Under the pieces are notes generated by a model. It was given only the letters and a program-made list of their open reading frames with translations. It ran no database searches and was not told where the DNA came from. The translations under genes were made by a program, and so were the position numbers. From NCBI GenBank assembly GCA_951217055.1, contig OX578285.1, positions 58,067,102 through 58,131,101 of the forward strand: 64,000 bases of DNA, in the 5' to 3' direction. Shown in pieces: positions 1-11,886 of this stretch (position 1 is the first letter of the stretch; every line of letters starts with the position of its first letter). The stretch is from Gerris lacustris (Eukaryota; Arthropoda; Insecta; Hemiptera; Gerridae).

Positions 1-582
1 CATAATATATATCTTATGTAATTTATTTTAAATGAATAAATCAATGCAGCTAAAGATTACTACCTGCTAGGGATTTAAAGACAATAAAAATCAGGTTAAT
101 TCTTCTTCATTCATAACAAGTAGTATAACACATCTAACTTCAGGTAGTTTGTCATTACAGTAATAAATTAAAGGATTGAGTACTGTGAAGGTGAAAGATT
201 ACAATAGGGATTAAAGAAAATAAGAAAAACAGGTTGATAAACTTTTTTTTAAACCAATAGTAGCATCACAATCTTCAATTTTAGTTTGTCGAATGAAGAT
301 TGATAAGCGTGAACACAATGGGAAAATCATATTAAAGTATTCGATGGAATACTTTTATGGAAATAAAAAAGTTAAGTTATTCGAAAACGGTGAAACTCTA
401 TCTGCATTTAAAATGAACAAAGTAAGACATTTTAACGTATTCACTACTCACTTTCAAATGTCAATTTCACTTTGAATGACTAGAAAAAGAAACAACTTTT
501 TTTCTTGCTATTAATAAAATACTATAGATCATTTTTTAAAGAATAAACGTTGTACTATAAAAATGCTTGAGGTATTTACAGT
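1..582. other. AT-rich non-coding stretch
   Basis: I see no gene here. The 60-codon open frame at 293-475 has no recognisable domain, no repeat of itself elsewhere and ordinary AT-rich composition, so I do not call it coding. Confidence 0.6.
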
Positions 583-1156
583 AATAGTACATTACGCTTC
601 GAGTGCGGAAAGTAGCATTCCGCATGCGAGTGTGGAGTTTGCACCCGAGCGATAGCGAGGGTAGTAAAACCACACGAGCAATGCAAAATGCCGTTTTCGC
701 ACGAGTTGCGTACCGTACTTTATCTACGATTGTTAGATTTAAATAATAAATACAGAAAAAAATAAACTTCCTGTATGCAAGTTCGTATTTCTCTTTTGAT
801 AAAGATAACATTAATTCATTAGTTGTATTTTGTGCCGAATTATTTCGGGAGGCGTATTATTCTCCTCATATTCGTTATAATCATTTAAATCACTCATTGA
901 TTTTCACAAAAAACTCGATATAAAAGTTACTTTTATTAAACAAACAGCAAATTAGTCTTGTTAAATGTAAACAAACTCGCTAATCGTGCGTAAAGCTGAA
1001 GAATTCCTCTTCTTTACCGCCCTAGCGTGGTAAAGAAGATGAATTCTTCAGAACTATGAGACTCGCATGCGCAATGAATACAAGTACGTAAAGAATCACT
1101 TTCTACGCATCTAAACAGAGATATAATGTTTATATTTCGTATCAATCGTAGGTAAA
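583..1156 (-). mobile_element. Repeat family A, copy 1 (vestigial first exon plus hairpin)
   Basis: This is one of five related copies in the window (others at 2483-2958, 24861-25438, 31681-32276 and 34205-34808). All share an outer end beginning TAGTACATTACGC, an internal TTATCTACGATTG that recurs inverted at the other end (ATCAATCGTAGATAAA), a long imperfect hairpin and a GCATGCGCAATGAAT motif. The minus strand contains a short decayed reading frame with a start codon followed by an acidic stretch and a segment of the type SLSKEKYELAYRKF. That segment resembles the start of the core-binding domain of tyrosine-recombinase-like (Crypton/DIRS-type) proteins, recalled from memory. In this copy the frame is broken before that motif. 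The hairpin arms lie at about 996-1020 and 1025-1051. Family assignment is tentative; the repeat itself is certain. Confidence 0.75.
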
Positions 1157-2308
1157 CGTTTTTTATATATAAAACAATCTATATCTTCAAGTGTTTTTTT
1201 TTTTCATTTTACTATCGTGCTTTCCTTGATTGATATTTCAAATGCTTTGAAATTTAACAATTCTACGTATTTAAAATATTTAATGCACAAAAAGAGTCTA
1301 ATGAAGTATTAAAAAATAGACTATATGTTTCGACGAACGTATTAGAAAATTGTTTTGAAAAAAAGTTATAAATTATCTTTTATTACTAACTAGTATATTT
1401 CCTTATTACTGATAACCAATATCATGCCTATCTACAGTAAATGTATTTTAACATGATCCTTGATGCGAAAATAGAGTCCGTTTTAATGGTTTAAAATACA
1501 CCACTATATTTGCATATTTCATAACCATTTTAAAAATGTAATAAATAAAAAAAAAAATGTAGATCAAATTAAAATGGTTCGTGAAAATTTTCTTCGACTA
1601 TGATAGAAAAAAAATATTGATATAAATGAATAAATAATAATAAAGAATTAAGTTTCTTTTTACATATTTTTTTTTAAAACTGGCTTCAATTAGATCTTAA
1701 GTATATTTTATTAATTATTGCACAATTGTGAACCTAATAGTTTCTTTAAATGAGATAATTTACACAATTATATATATATATATATATTATATAAATATAA
1801 AACAGAACGAGTTATGGTTGTTTCGAGGAAACCACTTTTTTTGTGATTCCTAAAAGGTTAAAACAAAAATCAGCTAAAATTGTATTAAATACACCAACAT
1901 TTCAAACAGTTCAAAAGGTGACTTAGTTGACCAACTTTATCAAAATTATCAAGTTTTGAGTTGTATAATTCGTTTGATTCGGCACTATTGCTAAATCTTT
2001 AAAGTCACCAGAGATATTAAAAAATTATATAACATGGCGAACACATTCCAGTTTATATGTATTGCCAAATACAGGAAATTTTTTACTTTAAATAAAAATC
2101 AGGACAGATTTATTTAACCCCAAAAATAAGCTTGTATTATTCATGTTAAAACATGAATAATTAATTTCTCAAACTGCTAAAATAAATATTTAATATTGTG
2201 AGATTATCAATTACTCTTCATTGGATAATTAGTATTAAACAATTAACCAATCACATAAATATTAACAGAAATAGGAGGAATTGTATCAATTAAATAAAGG
2301 AATGAAGA
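1157..2308. other. AT-rich non-coding stretch
   Basis: Only AT-rich DNA with a short TA run near 1770-1790. No gene, RNA or organised repeat is visible. Confidence 0.55.
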
Positions 2309-2399
2309 TAAGCTAGAGTTAATAGTAATAAGCTAAGCTAGTTAAGCTAGAGTTAATAGTAATAAGCTACGCTAGTTAAGCTAGAATTAATAGTAATAA
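2309..2399. repeat. Short tandem repeat, about 39-bp unit
   Basis: A unit containing AAGCTAGAGTTAATAGTAAT is repeated about 2.5 times with one or two substitutions per copy. Non-coding. Confidence 0.8.
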
Positions 2400-2482
2400 A
2401 AAAAATAGTCAAATCTAAAATAACAATGAACAAAATTAAAATGACTTGAAATACAAAATCAAATGGCCATATTGACAAAATA

Positions 2483-2958
2483 GTACATTACGCGTCAAGT
2501 TCGAAAAGTAGCATTTTGCATGCGAGTGGGGAGTTTGCACCCGAGCGACAGCGAGTGTAGTAAAACCACACGAGCAAATGTATGTAAGTTCGTGTTTCTT
2601 TTTTGATAAAGATGACATTAATTCATTAGTATGTATTTTGTGCCGAATTAATTATTTCGGGAGGCGTATTATTCTCCTCATTTTCGTAATAATGACAAAA
2701 ATCAATCATTGTTTTCCACTAAAAACTTGAAATATACAGTTACTTTAATTAAACAAACAGCAAATTAGTTTTGTTAAATGTAAACAAACTCGCTAATCGT
2801 GCGTTAAGGTGAAGAATTATTCTTTTTTTACAGCACTGAGGCGGAAAAAAGAGGAATTTTGAATCGCGCATGCGCAATGAATTCAAGTACGTAAAGAATC
2901 ACTTTCAACGCATCTAAACAGAGATAGAATGTTTATATTTTGTATCAATCGTAGATAA
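2483..2958 (-). mobile_element. Repeat family A, copy 2 (internally deleted)
   Basis: This has the same ends as copy 1 but lacks most of the segment between the GC-rich block and the vestigial exon. The hairpin is degenerate here (the second arm reads GGCGGAAAAAAGAGGAATT rather than matching the first). GCGCATGCGCAATGAAT is kept at 2868-2884. No intact frame. Confidence 0.7.
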
Positions 2959-3304
2959 AAAAATATATATTGATACCTGTTCAGTCCACGTTAGTTTATC
3001 TTTATTGTTCACTGATTGTTACCGAATATGTTTGCAAACTAATTAATTTAGCTTGATGGGTTTCTCAAAATAATATCAATAGAAACAAAAAAATAACAGA
3101 TTTTAACATAAGTTGAGTAAATTCTTCAATAACATTAAACGTGCTCCATTTCGGTTATAGTTTGTGAATATACTTGGATGTTATATATATTTATATGATG
3201 CAATTATATTGTTGATGCAAGTCTCACAAATAGTTATGAACTCTTCTAAATAATCATATAATTCCTTACGTCTTCAAAATTGCGATGCATAAACTCTTAG
3301 ACGT
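2959..3304. other. Non-coding spacer
   Basis: AT-rich sequence between family A copy 2 and a degenerate tandem array. I see nothing specific. Confidence 0.5.
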
Positions 3305-3560
3305 TAGAGTTTACTCTTGAACTGCATTACTTTTCTAAATGTTATTCTTAAACTGCGTTTATTCTCAAAATATTGTTCTTGAACTGCGTTAATTTCATTA
3401 ATTTTATTCTTAAATTGCGTCAATTCTTTAAATGTCATTCTTAAACTGTATTGAATCTCTAAATTTTATTCTTACAGTGCATTAAATCTCTAAAGGTTAT
3501 TAAAAAAAAACTTAAACCTTAAACTGCATTAATTCTCTAAAAGTAAGTTTTAAACTAGAG
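3305..3560. repeat. Degenerate tandem array, about 36-bp unit
   Basis: Seven or so diverged copies of a unit with the pattern TTCTTAAACTGCGTTAATTC and a following CTCTAAATTTTA can be followed by eye. It is an old minisatellite with no coding capacity. Confidence 0.65.
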
Positions 3561-4733
3561 TTCTATTTTTGTTCTTCATTAAATGCTTTCAATGTTATAT
3601 ATAGTCTCGACTTAATTCACAATTTCAGCTTCCAATCATGATAATATGCGACATTAATGTACATTAATACCATATACATTAAAACTCATTAAATATCATT
3701 TTTTCGTTTAGAATTTTGTTATACAGTAGATTAGTTTTATTTGCATGCTTGTATTATTCTCCATGTAAATGTCGAAATGTACAACTACGATAAAAACAGA
3801 CTTGGGCAAGTACCATGTGGCTGTTTCATATCAGCTAGAACTGTGTCGAATCCATTTTAGAAACTTTGTGCACTTGGAAAGTCGGCTAATAGTGACAGTC
3901 GGACTGGATCCAGCCCAGGCTCTTCCCAAACTGGTTCTCCAAGTCTTCGAAGGCTTTCACGGTTAATGGAATTTCACAGTTGACGTAAAGTCCGTTTTGT
4001 CCAGACGACATAGAATCCAAAGAAGTCGCTATTCACTCTCGTTTAGGTTATTTAACCTGTCCGACAAACTGTTACTACAATAGATGACGGCCTAACGAAA
4101 TCTAAAAATACCGTTAACAACTTCCAGTTGAGATTTCAGAACCTACATTGTATCTAATACGTTTCTATTAAAACAAATAAACCGATACATAAAAATAAGA
4201 CGAATAAAATATTTTTTTACTACGTTTTTATTAACTTGCATTCTTGTTTGTTTGTTTGTCCGGTACAAATCTGGCAATCGATTTCTAACTAACTTCCCGA
4301 ATAGCTAGACATTTGAAACTTTTAGCATAGCTCAGAACATGATGACAATGCATTATTTTAATACTTTTAGCCATCTTTCAGCAGAATTTTATTAGTTTTC
4401 AGCAAATTTTGCTGTGCGGAAAGTTAGTTCAGAAAAAAATCGTGTTATTTTATTTGTTTTGCCATATCCAATATTTACGCAATCTTCATTTTGACGGGTC
4501 TCAAATTTGTGATAGATAAACATTGAATGACAGCAAAACAGAATATCGATTATATTATTTATCGATTATATTATTTTAAACGAAAATTTAAAAACGTAGT
4601 ATATAAAAAGTTCTTTTTATCTTGAAATTATTTATTATTAAGGATAATTATTAAATAAACCATTAATATTCCGAATTTCGAATTGTTGTATATCACAATT
4701 GGCATTCCTATTTTTTATTGTAAATCACAATAA
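3561..4733. other. Non-coding stretch
   Basis: No supported gene. The 65-codon frame at 3769-3966 shows no domain I recognise and its surroundings look like other intergenic DNA. Confidence 0.5.
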
Positions 4734-4900
4734 AAAAAAAAACAGAGGGGAGTAACAATCTAAAGAAGGTGTACGGAATGTTTTTCTTTAGCCTCTTACT
4801 CCCCTTATAAACAGAAGTGTGATGATCCTTTGTCCAAAAGTACAATGGACTAAACATCCCTTTGTCTTAATAGTTATTTAGTCAAAGTATTTTTTATTCT
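4734..4900. mobile_element. Hairpin MITE, copy 1
   Basis: GGGGAGTAACAATCTAAAGAA at the start pairs with TTCTTTAGCCTCTTACTCCCC about 40 bases later, forming a long imperfect hairpin. The following segment (AAGTGTGATGATCCTTTGTC and onward) is shared with the copy at 27596-27752. An isolated half of the hairpin also occurs at 4912-4934, so the family has moved or been duplicated locally. Confidence 0.7.
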
Positions 4901-5761
4901 AAAACAACATAGGGGAGTAACAATCTAAAGAAGTGCCTCACAATTAACAATCTTTTTGCAGTTTGTAATATTATCCCTAGTTCATTTTTCCACAAATTTT
5001 CCATTTAAAAAATAAATTACTAGCTCTAAACCTATTTTGTGTAAAAACGAGACATAAAATACTTAAGGAAAAATAATGTTTAATTATTAATAAAAAAAAA
5101 ATAATAATAATAATTATAAATAAAAAAAATGGAGGATTCTAAATTTTAGTTAGAAATTCCCTGGACCATCTCTTTAATAATCAAGAACTCCTTAACCAAT
5201 TTGAAAGATTTTATCATCTTTTGGTGCGGCAAGGACCTACTAAAACTACACTAATTTAATTTTTAAAATAGAGAGAAAGACAGATATGTGTAATTTAGAA
5301 TCCCATATGCTTGTATGATATAAGAAAGATTATTTCCACCTCATCTATATTTATTACCTACTACTTCTACTCCAAAAAACATTTCCTGTAATAAGAAATA
5401 TAAGTTCATGAAACATTAATGCTTGAGAGAGTTAAAACCATTCGTAAGTGGAGTTATTATTAATTCATTTTATAAGAAAATGGGATGCATATATTAACCT
5501 AAAAAGAAATAATGCATTTCAAATATCAAATCTCAAAAATTTTAATGAAAAGTCGATAAAAAAAAGGATTCTTGACATATTGAATAAAAAAGAAACATTA
5601 TTGATAGCACTCATTTGTAGATTTTCTGAATTCGATAATTTCCACTTAACTAATAAATTAAATAATGTTTAAATATTGTATTCTCGTTGTAAATACATAA
5701 TATAATTCAGTTTTAGCTTTGTAGGGTTCAGTTTGGGCTTTGTTCTTTTTTATTTATTTTT
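4901..5761. other. Non-coding stretch with one arm of a direct repeat
   Basis: The segment 5601-5727 recurs at 6877-6999 with a few changes (both contain TCATTTGTAGATTTTCTGAA), so the 5971-6865 element lies between two copies of a local duplication. The 74-codon frame at 5448-5672 overlaps this repeat and is not convincing as a gene. Confidence 0.55.
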
Positions 5762-5963
5762 TTATTCAATAATTTGTAGGTAGTCGGGATGTGGGTAAAA
5801 TTTAGCTTACAAGATTTAGAGGCAAAGAAACAACGAGCAAATTAATGAATTAATTAAATTTGTATGGGTTAATTAACTAATTAATTTGCTCGTTGTTTCT
5901 TTGTCTCTAAATCTTGTGACCTAAATTTGACCCACATCCCGACTACCTACAAATTATTAAATA
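5762..5963. mobile_element. 200-bp palindromic foldback element
   Basis: The left arm (5762-5850) and right arm (5880-5963) are near-perfect reverse complements. They run from TTTGTAGGTAGTCGGGATGT through the TTTGCTCGTTGTTTC core and back. The central loop is about 25 bases. A half copy, only the left arm, follows at 6998-7082. There is no coding capacity; it is most likely a snapback MITE. Confidence 0.85.
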
Positions 5964-5970
5964 AAAAAAA

Positions 5971-6865
5971 TCACAGGGAAGTACTTGCGTCCAAGTACTT
6001 TTTAGGGTTTTGTAGATGATTAAGCATGCCCGTTATGTAATTATGATTTTTTGCTTCGATCTCAAGAGTCCCGGGTTCGATCCCCCGAGGGGTCACAATG
6101 TTTTTCATCGCTAATAACGACTAGAAAATTAATTTTTTCAGAACATTTCCATCACTCCACCATAAGGTATAACCATGAATTATTTCGAAATTTTAGGACC
6201 ACCCATTATTTAATGGATGGGGTCATTTTTGGGGGTATATTTTGACTTATAAAACCAATAAAGAATGAATAAATATTTAAAAAAGCAAATATATATTTGC
6301 GTCCTACTCTTCAGCAGCTTTCATTTGATACCCAACTCAAAATTTTAAAAAAATAAAATTTTTGGCGCACTTCAAATTTTCGCGCCCAAAATTGGCAATT
6401 TTTTAAAATTTGGGATGAACTCCCGGAATTTTCATCGCCCCATAATAAGGCATTAGCATGAATTATATCGAAATTTTAGGACCAGCCGTTATATAGTGGT
6501 TGGGGGGGGGGCATTTTTTTTCGGTATATTTTGATTTATTTACCCAATAAGGAATGCATAATTTAAAAAAGTATATATATATTTGCGTCCTACTCTTCAG
6601 CAGCTTTCATTTGATACCCCACTCAAAAATTAAAAAAAATATAAATTTTTGAATTTACAACATTTTTGCGAATTGCGCATGTGCATATTTAATTTTGAAC
6701 TTCTATATATTTTTCCTGTAGTTGGGTCAAAATTTTGCACCAGTGTTTCAAATTTCAGCTCATTACCTTTAACGGTTCGGGCCCTATGAACCAAAGAGCG
6801 ACGGACAGATGGACACATCACCCTCGGCATAAGGGTTTTGAGAAGAATCTACAAAACCCTAAAAA
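5971..6865 (+). mobile_element. Repeat family B, copy 1 (inverted ends, tRNA-like B box)
   Basis: The element begins with TCACAGGGAAGTACTTGCGT, then AGGGTTTTGTAGA, and ends with the inverse TCTACAAAACCCT at 6848-6860. A second copy in opposite orientation lies at 36192-37090. It contains a polymerase III B-box match, GGTTCGATCCC at 6074-6084, inside a short hairpin typical of a tRNA T arm, and a block repeated within the element (GCGTCCTACTCTTCAGCAGC at about 6299 and 6589). The outer end carries a small hairpin AAGTAC/GTACTT that the other end lacks. Whether it is a SINE-like, Helitron-like or inverted-repeat DNA element is unresolved. Confidence 0.75.
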
Positions 6866-6876
6866 TGAACATTCTT

Positions 6877-7090
6877 GACAGCACTCATTTGTAGATTTTC
6901 TGAATTCAATAATTTCCACTTTTTTAATAAATTAAATAATGTCTAAGTATTGTATTGTCGTTGTAAATACATAATCTAATTCAGTTTTAGCTTTGCAGGT
7001 AGTCGGGATGTGGGCCAAATTTAGGTCACAAGATTTAGAGACAAAGAAACAACGAGCAAATTAATGAATTAATTAAATTTGTATTGGTAA
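6877..7090. repeat. Second arm of local duplication plus palindrome half copy
   Basis: 6877-6999 repeats 5601-5727. It then joins directly to the left half of the palindrome seen at 5762-5850. The roughly 40 bases between the two blocks in the first copy are missing here. Confidence 0.75.
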
Positions 7091-8947
7091 ATTAATTAAT
7101 TAATTAAATAATTTCTGATTACTGTATTGCCATCGGGAATCTGTGCAAGTTTCAGCTTTTTCAATTGTAAACATATTAGTATTTACTACTATTTAACTAT
7201 TACATATATTATTTTCATTTAAGTAGTTAATAGTTATCTATGATGGTAAGAGTTTAAGTTATGAAATTACAAAATAATCTATAGCTAAATATGTATCTAT
7301 GTACTATTAAAAAAAATGAATATTACTATTATAATAATTTATGCTTAAAACCAAACTAAATATTTCATAATTATCGGATATACATTGGTTAAATTCAGAG
7401 GTAGAACTGACCACACACAATTCAATGCTAATACATTTTCAAATATTTAACAAACTTCTTGAATCACCTTGTCCATAGTAATACGAAATTATACGAAATC
7501 TAAGTTTAGTGCAAACTCAAAATATTTCAATGAGAGGTTGCCACAGTCTAATTCCAATATTATGTATACTCGATTAAAGCATTTGAATTAATTCAGAAAT
7601 CCTCTTTATTGTGCATTGATATTTTGAAATTTGCAATGTATACATTTTCTTCATAATTTAGGATTTATATATGATGTATGAAATTATTAAATACTGTTGA
7701 ATTTATGATAATTATGAATATAGCTAAAAGGTACACATATCACTGATCATTTTTACTTTATTATAGTTATAATTAATTAACTCAAATATCCAACTAATTT
7801 GAAATAATAGTGAGAAAACAATAATTTAAATCAATCGATGTTATTATGTATATTATTTTGCATAATTATAATATTTGTCATACATAATATTATGTACTCA
7901 GGAATTCTAATGCAAGTTACATTAATTGAAATAAACTATACCGAAAAGCAAGGTAACCGTTGTTTAATTTTCCAATGAATTATATTTGAATCTAACATTC
8001 ACACTTCGTCTTCAATAGGAAATTTAATTATTTCATTTCCAGCTATTAATTCAACAACAATGTTTTATAAAAACAATAATGAGATTTGTACGAAGTAAAA
8101 ATCCTTTTCTACAGATTAGTAATTTTAAGTCAAGCTTAACAAAAGAAAAATAAAACAAATACGTGCGGTGTCGCGGGACACCGTGGTGGGGAACGAAATT
8201 TCTTACGCTTTTCATTAAATATAAATTATAACATCACACTGCTAAGTATACGATAATAACTATTTACAAATGGCCAAATTAGAAAAGAGACAAAATTAAA
8301 AGTAATAACTATTTTGTACTTAGCGGAGTTTAGGCAAAATTAAAAGAACATCTTTTTTTTATCATTGAAGCGTTTTGACATAAATATGTATTGAATGTTG
8401 AGAAAATAGTTAATCATGATTAGTTTATAGTTAGAGAAGATGGTTGTAGTATAGATAGTAAGGGAACAAGACCGTTCCCTAATCCTCGCTTTCTGGCCAT
8501 ACTCCATTTAAAATATTATAAAATATATCACTTTACTACACAAAAACTTCTGCTTGTATCAGGTTGAAATTTTACATGAGTGTTTCAATTGTACTTTAGA
8601 CGATGTGTATGAAGTTTTATGAAAATCGTTACGTTAGAACGTAAGATATCGGTTAAGAAGTCGTTTAGTCTATTTTAATGATTTAGGTCCGCTTTAATAA
8701 ATTTAGCGATCTCTATCACTTCATAGCGGTTTCGGTTGTGGTTTTACTAAAAATATAAATAATAATAAAGTTGTTTGTCTCATTAAATAGAGGAAGTTAA
8801 AAATTTTCCCCGTCCTAAAATTCCAATTTTACATTTGAAGTTTACGTTTACGCGAGCGTTGCGCGCGAAGCTAGGACGGATAACGTTGTCCAACGATCTC
8901 GTCCTGGGAATTGGTAAAATGAACATTTGTACCAAATTTCAACTTAA
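7091..8947. other. Non-coding AT-rich stretch
   Basis: No gene or organised repeat was found. This is the empty-site flank of the 9.9-kb element that starts at 8955. Confidence 0.55.
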
Positions 8948-8954
8948 TTGCTTA
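8948..8954. repeat. Left target-site duplication TTGCTTA
   Basis: The seven bases immediately outside the left terminal inverted repeat are TTGCTTA. The same seven bases sit immediately outside the right terminal repeat at 18853-18859. Beyond them the flanks do not match. Confidence 0.85.
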
Positions 8955-9340
8955 AGTAGTATGTTTTTGGTGATACTGGCCAGTCCAGTACTGGCCCATT
9001 TTTATATACGGGAAAATACTGGCCCAGCCTTAGCGTGGTGCGCATGCGCAGAACGACGGCGCCACTCGAGGGCAAGCTCGGGCCCGCCCGCGATGTGCGT
9101 ATCGCTCCCCGCCCGCGCCCCGCGATGTCGATATCGCCCCCGCCCTCGTACCGCGATGTAGGTATCGCCCCCCGCCCCCAGTTATATTTTTGAGCCTCTA
9201 TACGAGGATTCTGGCCCAGATATGTCAGGGGATTCTAGCCCAGATCAGCACTAGCCCAATTTTATACACGGGAATTCTAGCCCAGATATGTCCGGGGTTT
9301 CTAGCCCAGATCAGTACTGGCCCAATTTTATATACGGGAG
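8955..9340 (+). repeat. Left terminal inverted repeat (386 bp)
   Basis: It is much more GC- and CpG-rich than its surroundings, especially 9035-9180. It contains CTGGCCC/CTAGCCC words spaced through both ends, two roughly 65-bp direct subrepeats (from about 9207 and 9272, each with CAGATATGTC and CCCAATTTTATA), and three roughly 38-bp GC-rich units each with a GCGATGT...TATCGC pattern followed by CCCCGCCC. A GCGCATGCGC palindrome lies at 9040-9049. Iterated words in a terminal repeat are what a transposase or replication-protein binding region would look like; that role is inferred. Confidence 0.9.
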
Positions 9341-9676
9341 ATTCTAGCCCAACACCTGGCCCCCCACTACTTAGTTTAACTTTTGAAGATATGTCCGGGG
9401 AACTAGCCCCGTCCTCTGTCTTACGAACACCTGGCCCCCTTTCGTCGACAGATCTTAATTTAAAAATAAGTAAACATTATATTTTAAAAAACGCATTACA
9501 TTAATATTATTTTAAATCAAAAAGATATAGTCCTCTTAAAGTCTTCTAATTAACCATCTTATATATAAATAAGGAAATTATTACTACTCAATTAGTTTAA
9601 CTTTTGAATGGGAGTTTCTAGCCTAAGATATGTCCGGGGAACTAGCCCTGTCCTCTGTCCCGCCAAGCCCCTGGCC
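9341..9676. repeat. Scrambled TIR-derived fragments
   Basis: Words typical of the terminal repeat (CTAGCCC, ATATGTCCGGGG, CACCTGGCCCCC) recur here outside the inverted repeat, at about 9347, 9390 and 9625. They are mixed with an AT-rich segment that later forms the 139-bp array. It looks like internal rearrangement of terminal sequence. Confidence 0.65.
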
Positions 9677-10281
9677 TTAGAGCTTGCAGCCAATAATATA
9701 CTTTATTAACAGTAACAAGTTCAACAAATCAATACCTAGACCGCATACCAACTTTAATAAATAAATTAAAAAATAAATAAACAAGAATTTATTAATAACA
9801 TTTTTAATTATTTCTTATTAAACATAGATTTATTAGTAACATTTTTAGTTATTTCTTTTTAAACATTGTATTAAGATAAGAGATTGATGATTATGTTGGG
9901 TATGATCACAGTATCACTATTTTATTATTAGCGGTATATGTAAATATTTTAGTAACATTTCATATCGGATTAGAGCTTGCAGCCAATAATATACTTTATT
10001 AACAGTAACAACTTTAACAAATCAATACCTAGACCGCATACCAACTTTAATAAATAAATTAATAAATAAATTAAAAAATAAATAATCAAGGATTTATTAA
10101 TAACATTTTTAATTATTTCTTATTAAACATAGATTTATTAGTAACATTTTTAGTTATTTCTTTTTAAACCATGTATTAAGATAAGAGATTGATGATTATG
10201 TTGGGTATAAGTAAACATTATATTTTAAAAACGCATTACATTAATATTATTTTAAATAAAAAAGATATAGTCCTCTTAAAG
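9677..10281. repeat. Large internal direct duplication (offset about 293 bp)
   Basis: 9679-9903 is repeated at 9972-10208 (both begin AGAGCTTGCAGCCAATAATA). The stretch around 9465-9560 is repeated from 10208. No coding frame. Confidence 0.75.
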
Positions 10282-10929
10282 TCTTCTAATTAGCCATCTT
10301 ATATATAAATAAGGAAATTATTACTACTCAATTAGTTTAACGTATGCAGTCTCATGGGACGCAAAGGTTTACTTTCGGATCTGATTAAAACTAGGTACAA
10401 TTTGAACGGGAGTTTCTAGCTCTTCTAATTAACCATCTTATATATAAATAAGGAAATTATTACTACTCAATTAGTTTAACGTATGCAGTCTCATGGGACG
10501 CAAAGGTATACTTTCGGATCTGATTAAAACTAGGTACAATTTGAACGGTAGTTTCTAGCTCTTCTAATTAACCATCTTATATATAAATAAGGAAATTATT
10601 ACTACTCAATTAGTTTAACGTAGGCAGTCTCATGGGACGCAAAGGTTTACTTTCGGATCTGATTAAAACTAGATACAATTTGAACGGGAGTTTCTAGCTC
10701 TTCTAATTAACCATCTTATATATAAATAAGGAAATTATTACTACTCAATTAGTTTAACGTAGGCAGTCTCATGGGACGCAAAGGTTTACTTTCGGATCTG
10801 ATTAAAACTAGATACAATTTGAACGGGAGTTTCTAGCTCTTCTAATTAACCATCTTATATATAAATAAGGAAATTATTACTACTCAATTAGTTTAACGTA
10901 GGCAGTCTCATGGGACGCAAAGGTTTAAA
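10282..10929. repeat. 139-bp tandem array, about 4.7 copies
   Basis: Units start at 10282, 10421, 10560, 10699 and 10838 (partial), each with TCTTCTAATTAACCATCTTA and, later, CAGTCTCATGGGACGCAAAG. Spacing is exactly 139 bp and copies differ at only a few bases, so the expansion is recent. A single related ancestor-like unit lies near 9543. Confidence 0.9.
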
Positions 10930-11886
10930 AAAAGACCCCCCTAAGACCGTAAATCCGGCACTGGTTCCACCAGCTCCTTATAGTTTCAAATGGACATTAC
11001 TTGGAGAATTATTTAAAATTAAATGTCAAAATAAAGTAAATTAAATGTCTATGTTTAGCTAAATTTTAATGTAAGATTAATTAAGAAGATTATTTGTGTA
11101 TTGAACGAAATATTGAATATCCCATAATATTATTATACTAATTGTATTGGGTGTTAAAATAATAAATATATGGTTTCAATTGTAATTGAGAATTGAGTAG
11201 AGATAAAAAACAAGACTTTATTAGCCTACATGGAAGACCTGTATTAATTGAACTGGTTTAAACAGCTGTGGGCCTTGAAGGTCGAGACCGCTAAACAGGT
11301 TTGGTCTTAATAACATAATACATATTCTTATTCTTATTATTTTTTCTGCCAGTCCAGAGGTCCTGGGTTCAAACACGGTCACTCTATTTTTTATACCATC
11401 CGACGGCCGCAAACAATAATCAATTTCGAAGAGCACAGGCCCGTACCACTTGGCGCATGACCCCAGAGTCATTTGGCGTATGACCCCAGAGAATCTATTT
11501 AAATGGGTTTGACAAATTTTAAGAGTCGTTATTTATCAATTTTACTTAAATTTATTATATTTTTTGGGAGGTCTCCGGATGGAATTACATAACTATTATT
11601 TATTGGTAAAGATAGTACAAACTATTTATTAACTGCTACTTTCACTTACTATCCACCTCCGATATATTTTCGATATCTAGCCTTAGCTTCTTTATAATAA
11701 GTGTAAAGGTTAGAGGGGAAGTATGGAACATAAAAATAATAATAATAATAATAGATTTTAATTTTATATTTATACAAAACAAATGTACAATAATAAACTC
11801 TGAAATAAAGAAGAATATAAAAAATTATAGGAAGATTTACAATTTATTCTGTGATTACATTTATATAACGAAATTAATAATATCAG
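10930..11886. other. Non-coding spacer inside the element
   Basis: No supported gene. The minus-strand 83-codon frame at 11221-11472 has no recognisable features. The downstream (3') side of the minus-strand gene lies here, with AT-rich sequence suitable for a 3' UTR. Confidence 0.5.

Noticed and set aside
8835..9504. GC-rich frames in the left terminal repeat (and the mirror at 18646-18956)
   Set aside because: They follow GC-rich iterated motifs, and are proline/arginine-rich with no domain; the repeat is structural.
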